DNA of 6,437 nt from JABJPM01 sp964596705 (GTDB lineage Archaea > Nanobdellota > Nanobdellia > SCGC-AAA011-G17 > PNOQ01): the NCBI GenBank assembly GCA_964596705.1, contig CAZQVG010000031.1, positions 1 to 6,437 of the forward strand. Reading direction: 5' to 3'. Positions 1 to 5,868 of the stretch are shown here, in pieces (position 1 is the first letter of the stretch; each line of letters starts with the position of its first letter). A model generated the notes under the pieces. The model was not told where the DNA came from and searched no databases. It saw only the letters and a list, made by a program, of their open reading frames with translations. The translations under genes and the position numbers were made by a program.

Positions 1-1035
1 ATCCCAGATAAAGAAGTTAAAGGATATAGGTCAGAAAAAGATTATAGGTATTTAGAGGATGATGGAATTGTTTTCACAGAAGCTCAGGTTTCATCTGAGG
101 ATGTTTTGATTGGAAGAACTAGCCCCCCAAGATTCTTGGGAAGTTTAGAAGAATTTAATGTTGCTGCAAATACAAGAAGAGAAAGTTCTATTGCTTTAGG
201 AGAGGGAATGAGAGGAGTAGTTGATATGACAACTATTACTGAAAATGATGAAGGAAATAGATTGGTTCAGATTAGATTGAGAGAGCAGAGAATTCCTGAA
301 ATTGGAGATAAGTTTGCTTCAAGGCATGGTCAGAAGGGTACAATTGGTATGTTAGTTCCTCATGTTGATATGCCATTCAGTACAAGAGGAATAACTCCTG
401 ACATAATTTTCTCACCACACAGTATTCCGTCGAGAATGACAGTATCCCATTTATTAGAGATTTTATCTGGTAAGGTGGGGGCTTTAAGTTCAAAACAGAT
501 TGATGCTACAACATTTGATAATCCAAGCGAAGAAAGTTTAAGAAAGCAGTTATTGGAGTTGGGTTTCTCAGAAGATGGTAAAGAAACATTCTATAATCCA
601 TTAACTGGAGAAAGGTTCCAAGCTAGGATTTATACAGGAAATATTTATTATTTAAGATTGAAGCACATGGTTGCTAATAAGCTGCATGCAAGAGCAGCTG
701 GAAGAATCCAGTTGTTGACAAGACAGCCTGTTGAAGGAAGAGCAATGGGTGGTGGATTGAGAGTAGGAGAGATGGAGAAGGATTGTTTAGTTGCACATGG
801 GGCTTCTCTGTTATTAAAAGAAAGATTTGATTCAGATAAAACAGTACTGCATGTTTGTGAGAACTGTGGTATGTTTGCTACCTATGACAATTATAAGGGA
901 AGGCCAATATGTACAAGATGTGGAGCTGATGCAAAAGTATCTCCTGTTGAAATGAGTTATGCTTTCAAATTGTTCTTAGATGAAATAAGAACTATTGGTA
1001 TAGATTCAGAAATAAAATTAAAAGAAAAGTTTTAA
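1..1035 (+). CDS. rpoB: DNA-directed RNA polymerase subunit B (RpoB), C-terminal part, 5' end outside window
   Basis: This is the second-largest core subunit of RNA polymerase, which forms one side of the active-site cleft and part of the clamp. The frame is open from base 1 and gives 344 residues before TAA; the true start lies upstream, and the TTG at 106 is an internal Leu codon. Visible family motifs, numbered from base 1, are LIGRTSPPRF (36-45), GDKFASRHGQKG (102-113, with the conserved active-site lysines), PHSIPSRMTV (139-148), LTRQP and GEMEKDC. A C-terminal zinc ribbon has two CxxC pairs (Cys 286/289 and 304/307) and is followed by the VSPVEMSYAFKL block that packs against the clamp. 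No key residue is missing. Some archaea split this subunit into B'' and B'; the window cannot show whether this is a whole B or a separate B'. rpoA1 follows after 3 bases. Confidence 0.97.
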   Translation: MPDKEVKGYRSEKDYRYLEDDGIVFTEAQVSSEDVLIGRTSPPRFLGSLEEFNVAANTRRESSIALGEGMRGVVDMTTITENDEGNRLVQIRLREQRIPEIGDKFASRHGQKGTIGMLVPHVDMPFSTRGITPDIIFSPHSIPSRMTVSHLLEILSGKVGALSSKQIDATTFDNPSEESLRKQLLELGFSEDGKETFYNPLTGERFQARIYTGNIYYLRLKHMVANKLHARAAGRIQLLTRQPVEGRAMGGGLRVGEMEKDCLVAHGASLLLKERFDSDKTVLHVCENCGMFATYDNYKGRPICTRCGADAKVSPVEMSYAFKLFLDEIRTIGIDSEIKLKEKF

Positions 1036-1038
1036 AAA

Positions 1039-3627
1039 ATGGCAGAAACAATAACAAAAAAAATTGATGCAATAAGGTTTAAGATGCTTTCGCCATCTGC
1101 GATAAAAAAGATGGCTGTGGCTAAGATAGTAACTCCCGAACTTTATGATAGAGAAGGGTATCCTGTTGATGGGGGATTAATGGATATTCGAATGGGAGTT
1201 ATTGATCCTGGATTAAGATGTAAAACTTGCGGAGGAAGATTAAAGGAATGTCCAGGCCATTTTGGATATATGGATTTAGCAAGACCTGTATTGCATATTA
1301 AGTATATTGATACAATTCTTAAATTTTTGAGATCAACATGTCATCAATGTGGGAGAGTTTTAGTTGAAGATGAAAAAGTAAAGAAACATCTAGAAAATGT
1401 AGCAAGGGCTGAACAAGAAAGAAGGTATAAAGTTAAAAAGAATCTTATATCTGCGTTTAGTAATTCAATTAAAACAATTAAAAAATGTCCACATTGTGAA
1501 GCTAAACAAAAGAAAATTACTATTGAAAAGCCATCCACAATTCTAGAGGACGGTAAGCGTTTAACTCCTATTCAAATTAAAGCTAGATTAGAGAGAATAA
1601 GTGACCAAGATGCTAAAGCACTTGGTTTAGATCCTCAATTTGCAAGACCTGAATGGATGGTTTTGGATGTGTTAGCTGTGCCTCCAGTTACAATAAGGCC
1701 AAGTATTACTTTAGAGTCAGGTGAGAGAAGTGAAGATGATTTAACTCACAAATTAAGTGATATCGTAAGAATTAACCAAAGATTGTTTGAGAATATTAAT
1801 GCTGGTGCACCAGAGATTATTATTGAAGATCTTTGGGATTTGTTACAATATCATGTAACGACATTTTTTGATAATAGTATTTCAAGTGTTCCTGTTGCTA
1901 GACATAGGTCTGGTCAGCCATTGAAGACTCTAACTGAAAGAATAAAGAGTAAAGAAGGTAGATTTAGACATAATTTAGCTGGTAAGAGGGTTAATTTCTC
2001 AGCTAGAACAGTTATTAGTGCAGATCCAAAGATTAAATTTAATGAGGTTGGGGTACCAGTTATTGTTGCTAAGGAATTAACTATTCCTGAAAAAGTTACA
2101 GAATGGAATATTAATTGGTTGAAAGAATTAATTGAGAAAGGTCCAGAAAATTATCCTGGTGCAAATTATGTAATAAGGCCTGATGGAAAGAAGAAGAGAA
2201 TTACAGAAGAAACTAAAGAAATTTTGTTAGAAGAATTACAACCTGGATATGTTGTTGAAAGACACATTGTTGATGGAGATATTTGTATATTTAACAGGCA
2301 GCCAAGTTTGCACAGAATGAGTATTATGTGTCATCATGTTAAGATCTTACCTGGAAGAAGTTTTAGATTGAATCCAGCAGTTTGTACTCCTTATGGTGCA
2401 GACTTTGATGGGGATGAAATGAACTTGCATATTCCTCAAACAGAGGAAGCAAGGGCAGAGGCTGAAATTTTAATGAGTGTACAACATCATATTATTAGTC
2501 CAAAGAATGGATTAAATATTATTGGATCAATTGAAGATGCAATTTCCGGTTTATATTTGTTAACCAAGAAAGTTGAATTAACAAAAGAAGAAGCTGTTGA
2601 ATTGTTAATTGGTGCAGGAATATACAATGCAAAGATGAGAAACTTTAAAGATAAAGTCAGTGGTAAAGAGGTATTTAGTGTTGTATTAGAGGATGATTTT
2701 AGTTTTGTTGGAGTTTCTAAGGACGGAAATTTAGTCAAAATAAAGAATGGACAATTAGTTGAAGGTGTAATTGATAAATCTTTAGTAGGTGAGGATAATG
2801 GTCAGTTAATTAGGGAGATATATGCAAGATATAATGATGATTATGGTATTGATTTCTTGAGCAAAATCTTTAGATTAGGGATTGCCACTTTATTAAAATC
2901 AGGATTTACTATTGGTATTTCAGATTCAGATATTCCAGAGAAAGTAGATAAGAAGAATGAAGAATTAGTTGAGGCTGCAAAGAAAGAGGTTGATGAATTG
3001 ATTAAGCAATATAATCAAGGCAAATTAGAACAATTACCGGGGAATACTTTAGAAGAAACTTTAGAATTAAAAATCACAGAAGTATTAAACAAAGTTAGAA
3101 ACGATATTTCTAAGCATGTTAGTAGTAGTGTTGATGAGAATAATCCGGTTATAATCATGGCAAATTCAGGAGCTAAAGGTAATTTGTTAAATGTTGCTAT
3201 GATGTCCTCATGTGTAGGTCAGCAAGCTATGAGGGGAAAAAGAATAAAGGGTAATTATTCTGGAAGAGCTTTATCAATATTTAAGAAGGGAGACTTAAGT
3301 CCAGAGGCTCATGGGTTTATTGAAAAAGGTTATAAGAAAGGTATGGCTCCATATGAATACTTCTTTGGGGCAATGACTGGTAGAGATGCTCTTATGGATG
3401 TAGCTTTAAGAACTCCTAAATCTGGTTATCTATATAGAAGATTAGCTAATGCTTTGCAAGATTTAAGAATAGAATATGATAGTACTGTAAGGGATGCTGA
3501 AAAGAGTATTGTTCAGTTTAGATACGGTGAAGATGGAATAGATATCTCAAAGAGCGATGGTGGAACAATTAATGTTAAAAAGATAATAAAACAATTACAG
3601 GTAAATAAAAATGGCAGATATATATGA
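1039..3627 (+). CDS. rpoA1: DNA-directed RNA polymerase subunit A' (RpoA1), complete, 862 aa
   Basis: This is the N-terminal two thirds of the largest core subunit, carrying the catalytic Mg site; the length is normal for the family. In order: clamp zinc site CxxC...CPGH (Cys61, 64, 71, His74); second zinc site (Cys101, 104, 150, 153); the switch/lid block with GKRVNFSARTVIS (315-327); NRQPSLH (419-425); the catalytic loop ADFDGDEMN (454-462) with Asp455, 457 and 459 binding Mg; funnel region with CVGQQAMRGKRI (725-736); bridge helix at about 771-810. Unusual residues are Gly453 where the family has Asn, and Thr780, Ala784, Val788 and Pro793 in or next to the bridge helix. The start at 1039 matches the family N-terminus (lspsaIKKMavaKIVTPE-like block at 18-34). 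It lies 3 bases after rpoB and has no Shine-Dalgarno sequence, so translational coupling is likely. No intein is present. The stop lies inside rpoA2. Confidence 0.98.
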   Translation: MAETITKKIDAIRFKMLSPSAIKKMAVAKIVTPELYDREGYPVDGGLMDIRMGVIDPGLRCKTCGGRLKECPGHFGYMDLARPVLHIKYIDTILKFLRSTCHQCGRVLVEDEKVKKHLENVARAEQERRYKVKKNLISAFSNSIKTIKKCPHCEAKQKKITIEKPSTILEDGKRLTPIQIKARLERISDQDAKALGLDPQFARPEWMVLDVLAVPPVTIRPSITLESGERSEDDLTHKLSDIVRINQRLFENINAGAPEIIIEDLWDLLQYHVTTFFDNSISSVPVARHRSGQPLKTLTERIKSKEGRFRHNLAGKRVNFSARTVISADPKIKFNEVGVPVIVAKELTIPEKVTEWNINWLKELIEKGPENYPGANYVIRPDGKKKRITEETKEILLEELQPGYVVERHIVDGDICIFNRQPSLHRMSIMCHHVKILPGRSFRLNPAVCTPYGADFDGDEMNLHIPQTEEARAEAEILMSVQHHIISPKNGLNIIGSIEDAISGLYLLTKKVELTKEEAVELLIGAGIYNAKMRNFKDKVSGKEVFSVVLEDDFSFVGVSKDGNLVKIKNGQLVEGVIDKSLVGEDNGQLIREIYARYNDDYGIDFLSKIFRLGIATLLKSGFTIGISDSDIPEKVDKKNEELVEAAKKEVDELIKQYNQGKLEQLPGNTLEETLELKITEVLNKVRNDISKHVSSSVDENNPVIIMANSGAKGNLLNVAMMSSCVGQQAMRGKRIKGNYSGRALSIFKKGDLSPEAHGFIEKGYKKGMAPYEYFFGAMTGRDALMDVALRTPKSGYLYRRLANALQDLRIEYDSTVRDAEKSIVQFRYGEDGIDISKSDGGTINVKKIIKQLQVNKNGRYI
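3599..3602 (+). promoter_or_regulatory. possible ribosome binding site of rpoA2
   Basis: AGGT, followed by AA, lies inside the end of rpoA1, 8 bases before the rpoA2 ATG. It matches the core of the archaeal Shine-Dalgarno consensus (GGAGGTGA) only partly. It would let ribosomes load at the overlapping rpoA2 start, which together with the in-frame TAA just upstream supports separate initiation. The match is weak and may be chance. Confidence 0.35.
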
Positions 3628-4765
3628 AAAATATAAGGATAAATTGCCTGGAAGAATAATAGAAGAAATTAAGAAAGAAGTTAAAGAGAATAAATTAAGT
3701 TCAGCTCAGATTTCAAAAGTTCTTGAGGAAGCGGTTAAAGAATATGAAGCTGCTTTAATATCGCCAGGAGAATCTATTGGTATTGTTACTGCAGAGAGTT
3801 TTGGAGAGGCAGGTACGCAAATGACATTAGATGTATTCCACTTAGCAGGTGTAGCTGAGATGCAGGTAACTAGGGGATTGCCGAGATTGATTGAGTTATT
3901 TGATGCAAGAAAAGAGCCTTCTACACCAGCAATGGAAATTTATCTAAAACCAGAATATACTAAAGATGAAAAAACAATTAGGAAGATTGCAAGTTTTATT
4001 AAAGAGATGGTTTTAGAAGAAATAAGTTCTGAATTTTCATTGAATATCATGCAATCATCTATTGAAGTTACTTTAGATGAGAAGAAAGTAAAAGAATTTA
4101 GATTTAAGAAAGAAGATGTTATGGATAAAGTCTTGAAAGAATTAAAGAGTGTTAAAATCAAAGAGACAAAAAAAGGATTTACAATTGTTCCAGAAGATGA
4201 AGAAATTAATTTATCTGGATTATACAGGATGAAAGAAAAAGCAAAGAATGTTCTATTGAGAGGAATACCTAGAATAAAACAGGTATTGCCAACGAAAAAA
4301 GAAGGAAGATATGTTATATTGACTGCAGGTTCTAATCTTAAAGAAGTTTTAAAGATGAAAGAAGTTGATGCTAAACTAGTCACTACGAATAACATTTTTG
4401 AGGTTCAATCTGTTCTTGGAATAGAAGCTGCTAGGCAAGCAATTATAAATGAAGCAGAATCAGTTATTGAAAATCAGGGGTTAGATATTGATACAAGACA
4501 TATTATGTTTTTAGCTGACATTATGACTCAAGTAGGAACTATCCGAGGTATTACTCGAGGAGGAATTGCAGGAGAAAAAGAAAGTATTCTTGCAAGAGCA
4601 AGTTTTGAGACTCCAATAAAACATTTAATTGAGGCTAGTATGGAAGGTGGTTTGGATACTCTAAAGAGCGTTATAGAGAATGTTATAGTTAATCAACCAA
4701 TACCATTAGGTACAGGATTGCCTGGGTTGGTTGCAACAATGAAGAAGAAGGGAGATGAAAAATGA
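3611..4765 (+). CDS. rpoA2: DNA-directed RNA polymerase subunit A'' (RpoA2), complete, 384 aa
   Basis: This is the C-terminal third of the largest RNA polymerase subunit, supplying the trigger loop and closing the clamp with A'. Its length fits the family. The N-terminal helices (1-48) lead into SPGESIGIVTAESFGEAGTQ (51-70) and the trigger loop (about 68-90), with Gln70, Leu73 and the catalytic-type His77 kept. GLPRLIELFDARKEPSTP (89-106) follows, then a variable jaw-like section, and the conserved C-terminal clamp block with DTRHIMFLADIMT (294-306), TRGGI (315-319), LARASFE and QPIPLGTG (362-369). Differences from the family are Glu62 for Gln, Ala67 for Pro, Asp74 for Arg/Asn, Val75 for Thr and Gly317 for His. 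The ATG at 3611 overlaps rpoA1 by 17 bases in the +1 frame. An in-frame TAA at 3602 shows that A'' starts independently rather than as a fusion. It ends in an ATGA overlap with rpl30e. Confidence 0.98.
   Translation: MADIYEKYKDKLPGRIIEEIKKEVKENKLSSAQISKVLEEAVKEYEAALISPGESIGIVTAESFGEAGTQMTLDVFHLAGVAEMQVTRGLPRLIELFDARKEPSTPAMEIYLKPEYTKDEKTIRKIASFIKEMVLEEISSEFSLNIMQSSIEVTLDEKKVKEFRFKKEDVMDKVLKELKSVKIKETKKGFTIVPEDEEINLSGLYRMKEKAKNVLLRGIPRIKQVLPTKKEGRYVILTAGSNLKEVLKMKEVDAKLVTTNNIFEVQSVLGIEAARQAIINEAESVIENQGLDIDTRHIMFLADIMTQVGTIRGITRGGIAGEKESILARASFETPIKHLIEASMEGGLDTLKSVIENVIVNQPIPLGTGLPGLVATMKKKGDEK
4751..4758 (+). promoter_or_regulatory. ribosome binding site of rpl30e
   Basis: GGAGATGA matches the archaeal Shine-Dalgarno consensus GGAGGTGA at seven of eight bases. 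It ends 3 bases before the rpl30e ATG, so the GGAG core is 7 bases away. It sits inside the last codons of rpoA2 and supports the ATG at 4762 as the true start. It is the clearest Shine-Dalgarno in the window. Confidence 0.75.
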
Positions 4766-5016
4766 GTACAGATAATTTAAGGAAGGCTTTAAAAGAAGGG
4801 AAACTTATTATGGGAACAGAAGAGACAATAAAAGCAATGAAAAGGGGAAAAGTTAAAGAGGTTTTTATTGCAAAAAATTGTCCTCAATTACTTAGGAGAG
4901 AGATAAAAAATTATGCAGAGATTAGTGGAGCAAATGTTGTTGAGTTAGATGAAACAAATGAGGATATTGGAGCTATATGTAAGAAACCCTTTTCTATAAA
5001 TATATGTTCTTATTAA
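4762..5016 (+). CDS. rpl30e: large ribosomal subunit protein eL30 (L30e), short form, 84 aa
   Basis: This RNA-binding protein of the L7Ae/L30e/S12e superfamily normally sits in the large ribosomal subunit of archaea and eukaryotes. The sequence shows the family fold: N-terminal helix LRKALKEGKLIMG (6-18), then TIKAMKRGKVKEVFIAKNCP (22-41), a helix with RREIKNYAEISGANVVEL, and the late motif IGAICKKPFSI (68-78). It stops six residues after that motif, whereas typical archaeal L30e runs about 100 residues and ends with a strand followed by a DPGeSdIL-like tail. That tail is absent here, and none of the neighbouring frames encodes it. The start has a good Shine-Dalgarno and an ATGA overlap with rpoA2. 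The position between rpoA2 and nusA is the standard place of rpl30e in archaeal operons, which favours L30e over L7Ae. Confidence 0.9.
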   Translation: MSTDNLRKALKEGKLIMGTEETIKAMKRGKVKEVFIAKNCPQLLRREIKNYAEISGANVVELDETNEDIGAICKKPFSINICSY

Positions 5017-5017
5017 A

Positions 5018-5428
5018 ATGAAATATAATTTAGAGACTATACAGCTAATCAATCTTTTTGAAAATATAGCTAAAATTAATGTAAAAGACTGTTTTTTTGA
5101 TAAGGATAAATTAGTTTTTATTGTAAATGAAGGTCAAGGAAGTAAAGCTGTTGGAAAAAAAGGAATTAATGTTAAAAAATTTGCAGAGAAAACAAATAAA
5201 AGAATAAAAATAATTGAGTTTAGCAATGATCCGGTTAAATTTATAAATAGATATATATCCCCAATAAAACCTGAATCTGTTGTTCAAGAAGGGAAAATAA
5301 TAAAAATAAGTGCAAAAACAACAAAAGACAAAGGTTTATTAATAGGAAGGAATAGCCAAAATTTGGAAAACCTTAAAAAGGTTACTAAAAAATACTTTAA
5401 GGATATTGAAGATATAAAAATTGTTTAA
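5018..5428 (+). CDS. nusA: NusA-like transcription factor with two KH domains, 136 aa
   Basis: This is the archaeal short NusA, which keeps only the two KH RNA-binding domains of bacterial NusA and lacks the polymerase-binding N-terminal domain and S1 domain. By family it is thought to act with RNA polymerase in elongation or termination; that role is less well tested in archaea. KH1 spans about 20-68 with the GxxG loop GKKG (46-49), then INVKKFAEKTNKRIKIIEF. KH2 spans about 78-136 with LLIGRNSQNLENLKKV. Its loop reads GRNS (110-113), so the last Gly of GxxG is Ser, which may weaken RNA binding by that domain. The length is normal (about 140). ATG 5018 lies 1 base after the rpl30e stop with no Shine-Dalgarno visible, suggesting termination-reinitiation. 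Confidence 0.93.
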   Translation: MKYNLETIQLINLFENIAKINVKDCFFDKDKLVFIVNEGQGSKAVGKKGINVKKFAEKTNKRIKIIEFSNDPVKFINRYISPIKPESVVQEGKIIKISAKTTKDKGLLIGRNSQNLENLKKVTKKYFKDIEDIKIV

Positions 5429-5430
5429 AA

Positions 5431-5868
5431 ATGGCAAAGAAAGGAAGAGGATTGGGTGCTGGGAAGAAGCTTAGTAGTAGAAGAAATAAAGCTAGATGGC
5501 AAAGTACTAAGTATAAAAGAAGAGTATTGGGTCTAAAGAAAAAATCTGATCCATTAAAAGCTAGTCCTCAAGCTAAGGCTATTGTTTTAGAAAAAACTCA
5601 AATTGAAGCTAAGCAGCCAAACTCAGCATTAAGGAAATGTGTAAAGTGTCAATTGTCAAAGAATGGAAGAAAAGTTACTGCTTTTGTTCCAGGTTATAAT
5701 GCTATTAAATTTATAGATGAACACGATGAAGTTATTATCGAATGTATTGGAGGAGCAAAAGGAAGGTCTAAAGGAGACTTGTCTGGTATTAGGTGGCAAG
5801 TTATAAAGGTTAATGATCAGTCTTTGAAATCATTAGTGGCTGGTAAGATTGAGAAAGGTAGAAGATGA
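5431..5868 (+). CDS. rps12: small ribosomal subunit protein uS12 (S12), complete, 145 aa
   Basis: This is the decoding-centre protein of the small ribosomal subunit. The length and long basic N-terminus (KKGRGLGAGKK, RRNKARW) are those of the archaeal/eukaryotic type. Core motifs are KQPNSALRKCVKCQL (61-75), the loop equivalent to the bacterial streptomycin-resistance site. Gln62 takes the place of the bacterial Lys, as usual in archaea. Also present are KVTAFVPGYNAIKFIDEHDEV (81-101) and GDLSGIRW (115-122). The last motif is normally DLPG in this family; here Ser118 replaces the Pro beside the decoding site. ATG 5431 follows the nusA stop by 2 bases with no Shine-Dalgarno and matches the family N-terminus. 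The stop overlaps the rps7 start. S12 followed by S7 is conserved in bacteria and archaea. Confidence 0.98.
   Translation: MAKKGRGLGAGKKLSSRRNKARWQSTKYKRRVLGLKKKSDPLKASPQAKAIVLEKTQIEAKQPNSALRKCVKCQLSKNGRKVTAFVPGYNAIKFIDEHDEVIIECIGGAKGRSKGDLSGIRWQVIKVNDQSLKSLVAGKIEKGRR
5856..5859 (+). promoter_or_regulatory. possible ribosome binding site of rps7
   Basis: AGGT lies within the last codons of rps12, 5 bases before the ATG at 5865 and 8 before the in-frame ATG at 5868. Its spacing fits the second ATG slightly better, while the first gives the common ATGA stop-start overlap. It does not settle the start. Confidence 0.4.

Noticed and set aside
106..1035. TTG at 106 as the start of a separate short rpoB gene
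   Set aside because: The frame is open to base 1 and the upstream residues (IPDKEVKGYR, YLEDDGIV) match subunit B, so TTG is an internal Leu codon.
1344..1538. Reverse-strand open frame of 64 residues inside rpoA1
   Set aside because: It is the complement of a conserved zinc-binding section of A', resembles no family I know, and has the composition expected from antisense of an AT-rich gene.
2487..2738. Reverse-strand open frame of 83 residues inside rpoA1
   Set aside because: It is a Ser/Thr/Leu-rich antisense shadow of a well-conserved gene, with no motif or ribosome site.
1039..3627. Possible intein or insertion in rpoA1
   Set aside because: Inteins can occur in polymerase subunit genes, but the A' motifs follow at normal spacing and the total length is ordinary.
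3615..3630. TATA-like string near the rpoA2 start
   Set aside because: It lies inside the coding overlap, is short, and has no clear B-recognition element. The operon is tightly packed, so an internal promoter is not supported.
3940..4395. Reverse-strand open frame of 151 residues inside rpoA2
   Set aside because: Long but Phe/Ser/Leu-rich, as expected from antisense of Lys/Glu-rich coding sequence; the + strand gene is clearly real.
5092..5098. Run of seven T, a possible archaeal transcription terminator
   Set aside because: It lies within the nusA coding sequence (Cys-Phe-Phe-Asp codons) in the middle of a conserved operon, with no gene end nearby. A run of this length is expected in such AT-rich DNA.
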